Shown here in pieces: positions 23,740-37,482 of a DNA stretch of 64,000 bases. Positions within the stretch are counted from its first letter, which is position 1. The number at the start of each line of letters is the position of its first letter. The notes under the pieces are model-generated. The model worked only from the letters and a program-made list of their open reading frames with translations, was not told the DNA's origin and did not search any database. Source of the stretch: Nymphaea colorata (lineage: Eukaryota > Streptophyta > Magnoliopsida > Nymphaeales > Nymphaeaceae); contig NC_045139.1 of NCBI RefSeq assembly GCF_008831285.2, positions 7,348,204 to 7,412,203 of the forward strand. The letters are read 5' to 3'. Position numbers and translations under genes: made by a program.

Positions 23740-23745
23740 TTTATA
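23740..23745 (-). promoter_or_regulatory. KCR-A TATA box
   Basis: TATAAA on the minus strand in the context GGTATAAAACC, 47 bases upstream of the ATG, implying a very short 5' UTR. KCR-B and KCR-C have a TATA box at a similar distance. KCR-D has TCTAAA at the same place. Confidence 0.7.
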
Positions 23746-24563
23746 CCGAGGAAGATATTAAACAGAAGTTTCATTCAGTTGCAGTGGGATTAACTAAGTT
23801 AATCGGCACTTACAGTGGGAATAGTTCAGTTAATCAGCTTTCCGGCAAAGGTACTACCAAGTGGCGCCGGAAATCACGCCGTCTGTACTTGCCGTCCGTC
23901 GTTACCCATATGCCTGGTGAGTTCGAATTTAAATGGTGGTTACCCATAAAACCTTATCGTTTGCACTAGCAAGACGTGGCTGTTAGATAACCTCTTCCTC
24001 CGCGTGCTTCACTGGCAGACAAGGATCGGAGAGAAAAGAAATCCTTATCTTCATCATCATTGAAGATGGTGATAGATGAATTAAAGACGTAAAAATTTGA
24101 AACAATTATGTTCCATAAAATTTCCAAAGATAACGGTTGAAATGATTCTTTAAGTTCTTCAATCTCTCAAAATATAAGTATAATATACATGGGTAAATTG
24201 AAATTAACCGACTGGCCAATGGCCATAAGGTTATTTTTCATTTTACGTCACAAAAGCCCAACACAAAATATATATTCGGTCGTTAAAGCCTGTGGTCTGT
24301 TCTTTGCACATGCACACTTTTTTTGTGTGCATTTAGTGACACAAAGCTCGATGATTCCAATTTACCTTTCATGAAAATCTTGTGTCTAATACTTTCTAGT
24401 CACGTCACTTTTGAGGGGTTGTTTGATTCATTTAAAACAAAGATGGTTAAAATAAAGGAGACATTTTGACATTTTTTTTCTTTACTTTCTTTTTTAACAT
24501 CAATGGTATTAAGCAGGTCAGCAGAGTCATCATTTACTCATATTTTATATAATATATATGTAT

Positions 24564-24613
<50 letters not shown>

Positions 24614-25234
24614 AGACACATGACACCCGTGGCCTTATTCATACAACATCAGGCAGCAGGTCCAATTTTCTATGTACAAACCAGTGGACGCACACATATA
24701 TATATATATACATACTTATCTATGTTATATTGGTGCAATGGATAAGCATACAATTATCTTCCGTTCACGCAGAAAAAAAAAAAAAACTTTTTTCCGTAAG
24801 GACAAAAATAAAAGCAAGAACAGTAAAAAGATAAGAAAGAATATTTCTTTTTATAAAATTACAAAAATATCTCTTCCCTCTTCGAGCAAACGAAGGCAAC
24901 TCCCTCTCATATAATTATAGTTCCCTGCATATAGTTTTGTCGTGACGGAATACAGGGGCCCATGCATTTAACTCAATGGTCGAGGCTTTATTGACAAAAA
25001 TACCCTCACAGAAGAAATCGGTAACAAAAAACTTACGGCTGCTCCTCCGGACACAATTATCAAGGTGAAGGAACAAATTTCTTAAAATATAAAAAGAAAA
25101 AAACCCTATATTTTATAAAGACAAAATTGCCCCTCTCGTGCCGGCATGATGCCTTACGCTCTCTCGTTTGCCAGTATGTATAGTGAGTGGCACGTGAGGC
25201 TCGAACTTCATATTTTGAAGGGTCTGGTTCAGGC

Positions 25235-25273
<39 letters not shown>

Positions 25274-25812
25274 AGACCTTTGTAGTTTTCATTCTTTTTT
25301 CAATGATATGGATGTGAAGTAGTTTATAACCAAAACATTACAAGTCTATGTAAACTTGATATTTTTACGTGCTTAAGCAAGCCATCGTAAAACCATAATC
25401 AACTGTCACAAGTGTTTCATTTTTTTGTCTTAATAAGCAAATCTACAAAAGTGCAAGTTGGTATAAGAAAATTAAAATCAGCCGTCTACCGCCGTAATCC
25501 GTAGCCATATGGGTAATTTTCCATTTTGTGTCGTTAAACATTATTGCAAAGGATACATTCTATCGCTAAAGTACCCGGCCAAGCAATTAGGAATGTTTTC
25601 AGTAATACAAAATGAAAAACAACTACCTAGTCGTAGAGGTACGTAGCCGGCTGTTTTCAATTCTTACATATATGTACAAAGAATTAGTCGGAGGCCTAAT
25701 CAAGATAATTGGCTAATAATAATAATAATAATCATCATCATAATAATCGTAATAATATTCATAAGCAAAAGTATTGCTTAGACATTCTCTCTCTCTGATA
25801 TGAAACGTTGGC
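23746..25812. other. Left-arm-specific intergenic DNA
   Basis: No gene recognised. It holds a GA microsatellite (24567-24604) and a TA microsatellite (25239-25270). 24,770-24,890 resembles 56,040-56,150 in the same orientation (A-rich with AAGGACAAAAA), so a small dispersed element is possible. Most of this stretch is absent from the right arm. Confidence 0.5.
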
Positions 25813-28800
25813 TCATGACTCCTTGGAGTAGAGGTGCTGCTGCTTCATGGCCTTCTCTCGCAGGAGAAGAAAGCAGCGAAAGAACCACCAATCCAGGAAG
25901 GCATCGGGCAGAAAGCGTGCTGCAAGCGACTGGATGGAGTGAGTCCAGTAAGGAACACAGACGGCGTCGTGCCCTACCCAGCGCAGGCACCACCTTGCGT
26001 ACTCATCTGCCGAGGGAGCGAAGAAGGAAGGCCTTATTTTCGTCATCTTCGTTGACACATACAAAGGAACCTACACCCAAATTAAACGCATGCATGTACT
26101 GTAATGTAACAGAAATTCTCAGGCCCCTTCAACAGCACAAAACAAACAACGCAAAACAGCAAGAAAAGAGAGGGGGAAAGGCCGGATTTTAGTTTCATAC
26201 TCCTCTTAAACTATTTATGGAATCAACAAGTCTGTTTCTGAAAAATGGAAGTTGCTATAAAGCAAGATGTACTGTTAAGGCCGCCTTCGATGACTCTGGT
26301 CAGTTTTGATTGAGTCTATTATGAATGAATGATCGAGTCGAAATGAATGGAAACTGAATGAATGATTCATGCAGAGTTAAGATCAGTTGCAACTTACCTG
26401 ACACTGAACGTCGATCCCATAGGGTTTATATTCGACGCTGAGGCTCCTCGAGAATTTCTCTATGTACCTGCGTCCAATACAACAAATTATTTGACCACTT
26501 TCAACATTATTTTCTCCCTACCTACATGCGTACAAGGGTGGAGTCCGCAATTTTTTGTCGCAACACCTATTTTAATTTTAATATGTGTCAAAATAAAAAA
26601 AATTCAATTTTTTATATGTATTAAACTAAAATTTTTTGGATTTATATATAAACTTTTAAAGTTTTTAAAATCTAAAGAAGACCAATGCATACACCAAGCA
26701 TACAAACCACAGCCACAACCACAAATGTCGTTTTAACAATGAAGAGAAAGATATAGTCATTTTCATAAAATTATCTTAAAAATTAGAAAACAATAAACAA
26801 AATATGAATTTATTAAGATATCATCTAAAAATAAGTAGATAAGCAAAAATAAAAATTTAAAAGTAGAAACATGCAGTTTGACATTAAAAAAAATATGCAA
26901 AAACACTTAACATGAAAAAAACAAGAGAAAACACGTTTTATTTCCATTTAAAAAAAAAACATCATTTTTTGGCAATATATTAAGTTGACATGACGTACTT
27001 TTTACTTTTTTAACGCTTTTTTTTTTGTACTATGGCACAAACAAAAAGAGCACCCACAAAGAGTTAAATTTTACGCTTAGTTTCCATTTGGCTTTAGTTT
27101 GCTTCACTAACTTCACCTCATAAGTTTTACAACGTTCTACTACTCTATACGTTGCATCACCATCGAAGAGACAAAGCAACTTGCACAACTTTCTTTCGCT
27201 TATCTCATTTCACTGTATAAACAGACCCTTCAAATAAAATAAAACAAAGGGCATCAAACTCTCTTTCCCTCTTTTATTAGGGTGCCTTCAGCCCTCGGCA
27301 AGGGTAGATGTAGACGTAACCATATGGCAGCTTTCATGACCTTCCTTTTTGTTCGGTGTTTTGATTTAGATATAACGAAAAGCCATTATCAGACTACAAA
27401 AATTAGGGACAAGAACAAACCCCAAAATAGAAGCAAAAGAGAAAATATACAATAAACTTAAAAAAAACGAAATAAGAGGAATGAATAGAGAGGGAGAAAG
27501 AGAGAAAGAGAGCTTTTACCCCATATCTAACAGGAGAAGCTTTTTAGAGAAACATTTCAGTTTGTTTGCACTTTTTACTTATTTTCAGCATGAAAAGTGG
27601 GTAAGAAAATGGAACGCATATAAGAAGAAAAAGTTTTCAACCTCTTCTAAGTACAAAGTAAATATTTAAGTGAATATTTACCTTGTATGGTTGTTTTTCA
27701 AAGCCACACACCGACATGGAACTAGGGAATGCATTCATCTTGCAATCAAAGACCACCGGTAGACAGTTCCGTTTTGAAAAATTCATAAATTTTTGAGTCT
27801 AGAAAGCTGTTCATTTACGAAAAGAAATTTATGGTTTTGGTACAATTACAAAGAGACATGCTTTTACTTATATTGTTCCTAACATCTTCTTCTTTCATCA
27901 TTTTCCTACTGCAAAACAAAACCTGTGCTGTAAGAACCATGATCGTCAAGCTGCCAAAAGTGGAGAAGCAGTCAGTAGCAGATGTATGCCTCTTGGCGTA
28001 ATCTTCACTATTGCAGCTGCCGATAAAATAGAGAGAGCGACGGAGGGGATATCGAACTCCTTTCTCTGTTTACTGCTGCTTTAACACCAGTTGGAAAGAT
28101 AAGATCTAATAAATCGAAGCAGGAAGGAGATATTCTCTATCTCGGTACCCAAACCAGTTGGTGCCAGAGAATCGGGTTTTCCTGGCCCTGAAGATGTACT
28201 GAGTCACGCATGACAACTTAAGAGTAAAGAAGTCATGTATATATATATATATAAGTCTCTTTCCACAAAATTCTTGCCTCACAAAGTTTTTTTTTTTTAA
28301 CTTTCATATGGGTGTCTTCAATAATGTACTAACAAATTTATAGTTGCTTGAACAATATTTTTCAGAATTTTTACAGACTAAATTAAAATTTTTAAAAATA
28401 TAAGTATTTTTTCCAAAATATGACGGAGGCCATGGCCCTGCCAGCCTCCCTTCCCTCCGCTCCTCCCCTCATCTCCTAACCCTACCCTTCCTGCTTAACT
28501 TCTCATTAATGTGTCCAACGGACTCCAACAGCGACTACCGTTCAGTTGGTGAGTATCTTAAATCCCTCCATGAATTCTTTGTTTAATGTCCCCAAGAAAA
28601 CTGCACCCAAGAGACTATCTAAAAAGGAAATTTTCTTTTTCTTTTTTCCTTTATTTCTTCCTGCTAGTGGAGAAACCACATTGCAAATGGGAGACCAGTC
28701 CCCCACTGGTTTTTTCCTGCTTTAATTGCAGCACCTTCGGCATCGTTTGATGTTGGGTAGAATTCCAAAACAAGCTCATGCTTTTAATGTGCTAAATATT

Positions 28801-31673
28801 AAAATAAGTTACACATACTGCATGATCCGTAACTGTTAAATTGACCATTAATGCAGGCTATTTTTAATGGTACCCATTAATGCCTCGCCAACATCAAATA
28901 ATATAAATTTTTTTCGATTGTCCCGATAAATTTGTAATCTTCCCTAACTGGAGAAGATAGAGACATAGAGTTCGGAGTTGGTAAAACACTTAGATGGTAA
29001 GTGGTAAGTAGAGGGAAGCAGCTAACGTATGTTTCTGCACGAAGAGACGTGGAAACAGGCGCCAGCTTGAGTGCTTTCTGAACTAAATTTAGAATTTTCA
29101 ATGCTTTCTTGAGTGTTTGTTTGGCATTGAGAGAGTGTTTAAATATATTTTTGACACACTTAGTCCGCATAATATAAGTGCGTCACATACTAATTAAACT
29201 AAGTGTCGGTGAAATTTATTTCATTAATTTAATCACATATTTTATTTCATATTCATATTTTGTTTGGCTTTTTTACCTTGCCCTTAGAGACAAGGACCAA
29301 AAAGAATATTCAGCTGACACCTTATCTTTAAACTGAACGAGTTTTTTTAGATGCTGACATCTGATATGACTGATAACTTAACAGGATTTTCTTTTCTTCA
29401 CTTGAGATTCGATTGTCCTGAAGAAAGAGGAAGCACTTTGTACAAAAATAACTTGGTTTCTGATGTTCTATTGCTTCGAGTAGGGCCAGGAACCAAGATC
29501 TGCATGAGAAACGAGATATATTTTATGTTTCTCAAAATTTATGTTACTCCAAGGTCTTTACGCTTTCCTTTAGTTTTCTGTCTTCTTTTTCCAGAATCTA
29601 TGTTTTATCTCATGACATAAGTCCAGACCCATAACTTACTGGATTTTTAATTTAATTTGACATCGATCTCCACAACTTGAATCCTAGTTGAGATCACGCC
29701 AAATAAAACGTTTAGCTCCTCTGCTATAGAGAAGATGCTATTACCTGCCTATAGATAGCTATGTTCTAGATTCCGTATTTTTTCCTTTTTTTGGTGAGAT
29801 TTATGATAATATAAGGAAAAGTAAAAATGTCATGTGATCATGTAAAAGCTCCTGCTCGATCTTGCGTTTGTGTTGTACCACCTTCCACAGTTAATTGCTT
29901 CATGGTGGTTTTCTTGGATCCCAATTTGTAAATTTATGTTTCATTTCCTTGCAACTAATGTCTAAGGTGACCTACGATCTGATTTCTGAATAACTTAGAT
30001 TTCAAGACTTCAAGCTTTTGATTTCTAAAATGCATCCATTGTGTCATAAGTTTATAGAATCTTTCTATAAAACCTAGCTAGTCTTCTTTTATGAGACTCC
30101 AAGCACTTCGTCGTTGAAATGCAAACATAAAATCAAACCTGAAAAAAACTGTTTGGCAGTATCAAGAATATAGAGAACAAGAGATCCATGTTCAGGCACA
30201 TCTTGGGAAGGTGCACCCATAATCAGTAGCTAATTTGGGTCTAGACACATGTGATGCCCACACTAGACCTAGGTTGGTGCTCTGCAAGTACTCATCCTTC
30301 TAAGCCAGAGACCAGTTAATACCCTTCAGCAAAAATTTTCTAGCTATGCGGTGGCCCATAATGGATGCTTTCCGTATAAAAACGACCTCACATTATTCTC
30401 ATGTACATACCAGCCACACATTATTTTCGCATTTATTGGGGGAACTCTTACTTTTGGCACAAGCAGTAATGGCATTCTAGGTCTTGGTTCTTTTGTTTCT
30501 CTGACTTGACGTAGGCCTAACGAGAAGGCATAGCCACGAAGGTTGGAGTAGGAACTGTTTCCGGAAGGAGAGAAAATTGCAAGGTCAGACAATAGATTTG
30601 AGACAAAGAAGTCACAGAGTTCTGCCATGAAACTTACAGAAACTTTGGTGCCTGGCGAAACAGTTTGTTTTAGAACAGCTGCTAACGACCTTCTTGTTTT
30701 TATTTTCTGGTTTTGGCACAACGAGAAGCCATTTCACTAATGTTGTTCCTAAACTCTTCCTTTCATTTTGCTACTGCAAAACCTGTGTCCTGAAGATCAG
30801 ACTTCAGACCTTCAAATCAAAGGTAAAGAAGCCAGTAGCAGATGTGCACCTCTTGGCATAACAGAGGGAAGGAGAGGGAGGATACCCAACTCCTTTATAT
30901 GTTTTCTGCTGCTTTAAGTTTTGGAAAAGAAAAGAAATCCAGCAACTTGGAAGGGCAAAGGGATATATATATACATATATATATAATGAAGATTAACTGA
31001 ATCATGCATGACAACAGTGAGAGGAACTGAGGACTTACCCTTTGGTTGCAGAGTATATTGTAACAAGGGGATAAGATGGCAGAACAGAAGAAGCACCAGA
31101 TCCAATGTTGACAATCGCTCCCCTCTTCCTCTCCACCATTCCTTGAAGCACCACATGAGTCACCTTTGTTGTTCCCACCACATTAACACCAATCACACTT
31201 TCCATCAACTTCTCATCAACTTCATGTAAGAACATTGCAAAAGGGTAAGTAGTCCCAACATTATTGATCAAGATGCCAACATCCAAATCCTTGATCCCCT
31301 GCTCTATTCTCTTAATTCCATTCTCCAAATCTTTTGCAAAATCGCATACAATGCTCCTGACCTTGACGCCGGCGAACCGTTCCTGCACTTCGCTAGAGAC
31401 CGAGCTCAGCTTGGCAGGGTTCCGGCCTATTAGGACCAAGTTCAGGCCCTCGCGAGCCAGTTGAAAAGTGGTAGCCTTCCCTATACCATCAGTAGGACCT
31501 GTGACAACTGCCCAAGAACCATACTTCTTCAGGTCCTTTTTGGGCCTAAGGAATGAGCCCCAGGCCCATCTCAGAATCACCACCAATGTCTTGAGTAGAG
31601 AGAAAAGGCCTATGAGTGTTGAAAGAGTGAGCAAGAACTTGAAGTCCATCATCTCCTTGAGAAATTGAAGCAT
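25813..31673 (-). CDS. KCR: KCR-B: composite KCR-like gene, 3 exons with a 4.6-kb first intron
   Basis: Exons: 31673-31039, 26467-26398, 26070-25813. Splice sites are GT-AG and phases match, giving 320 aa, or 312 from the ATG at 31649 that aligns with the KCR-A start (MDFKFLL). The upstream ATG lies only about 35 bases from the TATA box, so the later one is plausible. Exon 1 carries the anchor, TGPTDGIG, NNVG, the Ser region and YSATK. Exons 2-3 carry VEYKPYGIDVQCQ and the C-terminal domain ending YSKES. Intron 1 contains the same KCR intron cassette twice (27,820-28,230 and 30,700-31,038). The inner copy stops just short of where an exon 1 should begin. So exon 1 and exons 2-3 probably derive from different copies. 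The reading frame is intact, but whether this 4.6-kb intron is spliced is unknown. Confidence 0.75.
28230..31038. other. KCR-B intron 1, outer part
   Basis: It mirrors 43,444-46,260. It holds TA and T runs near 28,240-28,305, a possible small dispersed element (28,270-28,460), and an open frame on the minus strand at 30,344-30,721 (125 codons) whose mirror at 43,747-44,142 is also open. I do not recognise that product, and most differences between the two change the amino acid, so it is probably not coding. Confidence 0.45.
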
Positions 31674-31705
31674 TTCAGTGGTATGATGTGAGGGAAGGAT
31701 AGCTT

Positions 31706-31711
31706 TTTATA
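31706..31711 (-). promoter_or_regulatory. KCR-B TATA box
   Basis: TATAAA (minus strand, CAGTATAAAAAG context) lies 33 bases upstream of the first ATG and 57 upstream of the second. The same context occurs before KCR-C at 42768-42773. Confidence 0.65.
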
Positions 31712-34700
31712 CTGAAGAAGATATGGAAGCTTAGAGTCTGAAGGGAAGCAAGGGTGAAGAAGCCTCTTATCATACCTCATAAAAGGAGTCAAAGAGCTCA
31801 TCAATTCTTATTATGGCCATCTCTTTAAATTATTGCAGTTATGGTGGGATTAGTTAGGCAGCTATATCACGAGGCGTTATCAAGTGAAGTTTGAAATTAT
31901 CGGGCCATCAACTTCTGTCGTCCATCAGGACCGCCGATAGGCCTCATGAATTCAAAGCAAGGATGCAGCATTCATTTCAAAGAAGGCGTCCGTGATACTT
32001 GAAGCTTTGTTATGTGGATTGGACGTCTCCTCCATGATCGAATGCCATCGTATACCTAACGCGCCTAATACAATGACTTCTTAATTCTCCTCCATGACAA
32101 ATACAAGATGGAAGAAGAAGGTTAAGAGGGTGACGGGATCATGTCCCAAGCTGTTTGTTAGAAGTTAGAAGTATTCATCTTTAATCAGGGATGTCAATAT
32201 ATTAGATTTGAATCTGATTATATATATCTGATCAGATTCATTTGCGGATTTGAATCAGATTTATTTTTAGACAAATATCTTATGTATGATGCGCTTACAT
32301 TTTGAAAACCTGCCAAATTCAGTTCAACATTCACATTCAGATTTGGATAGGATTGTAAAAGTCCCATTCAAATCAGATTTCGGCCTTGGGTTCATATGTA
32401 ATTGTTTTTTATTTGTACTTGAATCAGAATTTGAATATGAATATGTAAATATAAAAAAAAATCCGACCTGTTGGCATCCATGTCTTAATCGCATACAGCC
32501 AGATGAAACCAACCAACTTTGGTGAGTACTTGGGATCCCTGTGAAAAGTGACTTGGCAAATAACCAGATGTAACCCCATGGGAAGTCCTTTAGCTTCATT
32601 GTCATAAATTTTAATTAGTCTAATTGGCAGCAGGTAGTCAACTTCTCCTTCTAGGGAAGTACACTTCAAACATATATTCTTTTTGGGTGAGTAAGAGGAT
32701 TATGACCCACTTCTTGAAAAAGAGAGCCAAAGACCTTCCCCTTGTTTCTGCCTCTTGCCATGTGTTATGGACTCAAAGTTAAGTTGTCGCCATGGTCCAT
32801 TCTATCATGAGAACAAAAAATGAAGATGTGTCTTTCTACCATGCTTCCACCCCACCAGTTATGCTAAACCCCTAGAGACAAACATGCTCTTTTCTAGCAT
32901 TTCTTGAAAAAAATTGGAGGCTATAATGAGATATTTGAACAAAGTTTGGATCCAAATTAAAGCCCATAAGATTGCCATTTGCTTCCCCTTGTTAATATTT
33001 CAAAACTTTCTAATTACTTTTTTTTAATCTATTTTCCATTTATTTTTTGTTTCTCAAAAAAAGATTTATTAGGAATCGATTTTTATGGATCGAAGGTCTC
33101 ATTAAAGAGCAACCACCACCCATAACTGAATGGAAAGGTTCCTCATCCCCTGCATCCTGTGAGTCTCACAGCTATGTTCCTTTCTCATTAATTGGGCCAA
33201 GAGAACTCCGACAGTTAGTACCATTAAGTTGATGAATGCCTTAAAACTCCTCTGCTGAATAGTTGCTGTCACACGAATTGCATGCCATTTTTTTTAGGAG
33301 GCTCTAAATATATAGTTAACAAATTTTCAGTTTGACCATGAGAGCATTGATCCGAATCTCGTGGGGCTGCTCAATATAACTAAACTCAAGTTCACCTAAG
33401 TTCCAACACTGCCTTAAAGGCTTGAAAGAGTATGCTCGCCCTACGGTTGCTCCACCCAGATGAATCATAATCAGACCCACATCAGGTGACACGGGTTCCC
33501 TGGTCAGCACCAGAAATTTGATTTGGTTTTATACATAGGATAGGATATTTATTTGTTCTGCAGAGAATCTTACATATTCTACCTGATTTCTGTGGATCTG
33601 ATGCCAGAAGTGGTTGGATCATGTTCCAGCCCACAATGTTGGTAGAATTTTGAGTTGGATCTGGATTCTAATATGGATCTACTCATGAATATCTGTACTA
33701 AAAGCCAAGCAAATGAGCCTGCCTGGACCATGGATGTTAAAATCTTGGATTGCATCAAGCAACTCCTCCAGCCTCCCAGAAGTTCAGCAGACAAAAAAGT
33801 TGAGACATTAATGGATGAATTGCCATACAAAAAGGAAAATATGATAAGAAAAAGTATTTCCTTTTCCTTCTTTTTAGCTAATGGAGAAACTAACCACTTT
33901 GCACATGGGAGAGCAGTGTCATTCAGAAGCAACTTCAAGCTTTTAATGTGAAAGCTAACAATAGGGTGTGCCCAGTGCATGATCAGTAACTGACACCATT
34001 AAAGCATTCAGGATACAGCACATCACTGATGCTACCCAAAATAAGACATTATTAAAAACTGATTGCTTAACATTATATTTCACTAATTGGGCGTGTTTGA
34101 TTGCTTGGATAATCAATCTGAGAAGAAAAACTGCCTGCACCAAGCAATGCCCATTCAAACACAACCATATAGAAATCCACAACAAACTTTCTCTGGTTTA
34201 ACAGATACCACGCACAGATTGTCTCTAATCCCTTGGATTAATAGCACCAAAAAAAGAGATACATAAGCATAACAAACGGGATATACATGTGTGTTGTATA
34301 TAAACAATATATAATGGGATCTTTACTCTATTCAGATCGATCTCCGGAACTGCATGGGATTTGAGATTTTGGATCACGGCAGGTCCAGACCCTTAGTTAT
34401 TTAAGTCCCACCTACCCTGGGCTGTCAGGCTACAAGTAATTGCCGATCTACGACGGCAGCTCTGGCAAGCTCTCATGGTGGAAATGATGACAATTAAGGC
34501 TAAAGGGTGCCCATGTGACCTTGTAAATGCTCCACTACTCCTGCTCAATTAAGGCGAAAGGGTGCCTACTAATCCCTTGTAAATGACAATTAAGGCCAAA
34601 GGGTGCTCATATATATATATATATATCCTTTTTTCGACCGGGCTTATGGCCAAATGGTGGGTTGATATTCCTTGGAAATTAAACGGCCTCACACTTTTCT

Positions 34701-34779
34701 TGACAGAGATACAGCTTATGTAAGAGAGAGCTCTTTCCTGGTATACTTCAGTGCTTTCTCAATTTCCTTCGAAGCCAAC
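31712..34779. other. Inner left-arm intergenic DNA
   Basis: No gene recognised. It contains a GAATC-rich repeat (32,190-32,470), a dispersed repeat near 33,290-33,500, a 70-bp fold-back element (34,093-34,162) and a TA run (34,609-34,626). All mirror right-arm sequence at 39,030-42,756. Confidence 0.5.
34093..34162. mobile_element. Small MITE-like fold-back element
   Basis: GTGTTTGA at the left end and its complement TCAAACAC at the right end enclose about 54 bp. The arms continue imperfectly inward to CTTGG/CCAAG. The mirror copy is at 40,109-40,178. The ends resemble hAT-type MITEs. Target duplications are unclear. Confidence 0.45.
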
Positions 34780-35146
34780 ATGGTGTTCCAAACGTTTCTC
34801 CTCCTTCCCACAGTTCTCGGCCTTGTGCACATTTGCAGAGCTCTCATGGAGCTTGCATGGTGGGTTTGGGCCTCATTTCTAAGGCCAATGAGAAATCTGA
34901 AGGAGTATGGGCCGTGGGCCATTGTGACGGGTCCTACTGATGAAATAGGGAAGGCAATCGCCTTTCGCTTGGCTCGCTACCATGGCGTCAACTTGGTTCT
35001 TGTGGGTCGCAACCCGTCTAAGCTACGCTCGGTTTCCAGTGAGATACTCAAGATGAACAGATCCATAGAAGTAAGGAGCATCGAGGTCGATCTAGCAGGC
35101 GACATCAACGAGGGAATGGAGAAGATCAGGGAAGGGATCAGGGGCC

Positions 35147-35364
35147 CAGGACCATTTGGCATAAAGTGTAAATCTTGTAAATGGCGTTTGATAAGAAAAA
35201 ACAGTGTTCTTGGAAACATATATATATATATATATATATGTGCCAAAGATTCATTGCCACTCACAGTTATACTATGCCAAAGATGTTTTGCTTTCAGGAC
35301 CATTTGGCATAAAGTGTAAATCTTGTAAATGGCGTTTGATAAGAAAAAACAGTGTTACTTGGAA

Positions 35365-35367
<3 letters not shown>
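35147..35367 (+). repeat. Tandem duplication with 148-bp period
   Basis: A block of about 70 bp beginning CAGGACCATTTGGC occurs at 35147 and again at 35295, each followed by a microsatellite (TA at 35217-35239; CA then TA at about 35367-35401). It sits where KCR-E exon 1 is cut off. Confidence 0.85.
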
Positions 35368-35401
<34 letters not shown>

Positions 35402-37482
35402 GCTACGAAACAGTTTTTGGATTTTGGAAAGACTAACATGTATAATTACACTTTACACCATACATGTTTCATGGAACAAGTACCTAATATTTTTGAAACA
35501 CAGTAACTTTATGAGCATGTATTCCAAAAAAAGTAATATTTTTCTTATTAAGCACCTCATTAGAGATTTGATTTGCAGGGATATATATGGTTTTAGCTAG
35601 GTTTTTATATTTTTTGGCACAACAAATTAATCTGACTGAATCCTGTTGCTAATTATGTATTTATGTATTTAATTATTTTGTTCTCTTCATGGTAGTTGAG
35701 TATTTGTTATTGTTCTTTATGCTTATCAAATCAAGCATGTGCATACGTAGGCTCATATCCATATAATTGAAGCTTCATTTCTGTAGAGCAATTACTTCGA
35801 CAACTTTTCCCCCTAATCACTATATCCACCAAATAATGCTTTAAAGCAATAAGCCCTAGGCACCAAAACTATGGGGATTTAAATCGGTAGAGGCAATTCC
35901 ATTCACACCATGGGTAAAGCCACAAAATAAGTGTGTGTATCTATATTGATCTTCTTTTCAGGAATCTCATGACAGTGGCAGATCCAGAAAGTTCTAGCAG
36001 AGGGATTAGGCACATGTAGAGCTACATGACATTGGCCTGGGTCTGGGTTTGGTGTGAACTACATATGGTTAGGCGTGAGTCCAGCATCATTATAATAAAG
36101 CTTTTACAAAGATTTACATAGGCTAAGGTAGGCACTTGCTCATACCAGCCCCATGGTAGCTCCACTATTGTCCCATGAAATCATTTATGAGAAAGAATGG
36201 TGTTGCTTCGGGTGAGTGGGGGACAACCACCACCTAGCAAGAGAGTTTAAGCTTACAACCAAACATTTTTCCTTTTAAGACATTGGGCCTAATTTTGGTG
36301 TTTCAAGGTGCAGCTCCTACTGTATTTAAACTTGCATATTAGTGATAAATGGGAGACATAAAGAGAGAGGGGGGATAGAATAAATTTAAGACTACTTAAA
36401 TTTGAGATAGGGAAATCTAACGATACTTCCTATATATGTAGCACTTGGTTGGATTATGAGTCTTCCTTGCATTTGGAGAACTCATTTTATAGCCAAACAA
36501 AATTAATTATATCTTTCTGTCTCTTTGAAATTTATGAGGGCCAGATTTGAGGCTGGAGGGTCCAACGTTATACGGAATCCACGTTATATCCATGGTTCTA
36601 GCAAAATAACAAATTTGGGAATTACGAACTTAAAATTCTCAATATCTCTCAACTCCGAAGGTAAGAATTGCAAATTTACAATGTAAATTGTTGCAGCCTT
36701 TAGAAATAAAAAATCTGAAACTTTGGAATATAAGACTCCTATATATTAAATCACCTTGGATCGTATGTACAGGGTAATCCAGTGCCCCATTAATTAAGAT
36801 AGTGAGCATCAACTAAGATAAAGAATTGATTTGTAACTACGAACTCAAATTCTTTCTTTTCCATTCATTTCCTTTTCATCCATTCTTTCCCTCCATCCAA
36901 ACAGAGCTTAAAGGGGGTGTTTGATGGTATCAAAAAGTTTTGATGAAAAATCTCTGCATGGAGTAGAAAGGCTTTTTTTTCAACGGAAAAGAAGAGAGAG
37001 ATGCTCTTAGGGGCAACCAACATACAAGAGTCGGCAAAATTTCTCCTTTTCTAGTTAAATGCTCTCCGGAAGAACAAGAAAAATTAATCAAACGTTTTGT
37101 GATTTTCTGTTGGGTACGAGACTCTTGGGCCTTTAATTGCGTTGGGAGACCATTTCATTCATGCTCAACTTTTTGTTCCTAATGTCCAAATCCGACCTCC
37201 AATTTCTGAATATCCTATACACATGGTCATCCAACGAATTTTTTCTCTTTTCTTGTTGGTGTGACGGGGTTTGGCTTGCAAATTTACCTTACGGGCTACA
37301 TGTTTGCTGAAGCACACGCTGAAGTTCACCTGTCCAGCTTCCTACCAACACATCACCTCTAGAAGCCCATTCTTACAAAGATGTTGTTTGTTTAAAAAAT
37401 TGACGCTGTGTATGTGTTGGGTGTGCATTAATATTCTTCTTTTGTATGACAAATTGTAATTGATGAAATGTTGTTGGTGCAG
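35402..37482. other. Spacer DNA within KCR-E
   Basis: No coding remnant of the missing KCR-E exon 1 part was seen. 35,974-36,170 is flanked by CAGTGGCAGATCCAG and a rough complement (GGTAGCTCCACTATTG), suggesting a small DNA element. 36,912-37,095 begins and ends with TGTTTGAT/ATCAAACG-like sequence, another possible MITE. Confidence 0.4.

Larger units (their letters stand above)
18094..34700 (+). repeat. Left arm of a large inverted duplication
   Basis: It matches the reverse complement of 39,024-58,891 in long collinear blocks: 18,094-19,740 with 57,110-58,891; 19,800-21,450 with 52,690-54,310; 21,450-23,760 with 46,385-52,690 (minus TE2); 28,240-31,720 with 42,756-46,260; 31,720-34,700 with 39,024-42,756. 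Indels interrupt the match, notably 23,900-28,230, which is missing from the right arm. Divergence looks like several percent by eye. Confidence 0.9.

Noticed and set aside
34672-35319. Longer KCR-E start at 34672
   Set aside because: The first 36 codons come from arm sequence shared with the right arm and do not match KCR; the ATG at 34780 aligns with the family start.
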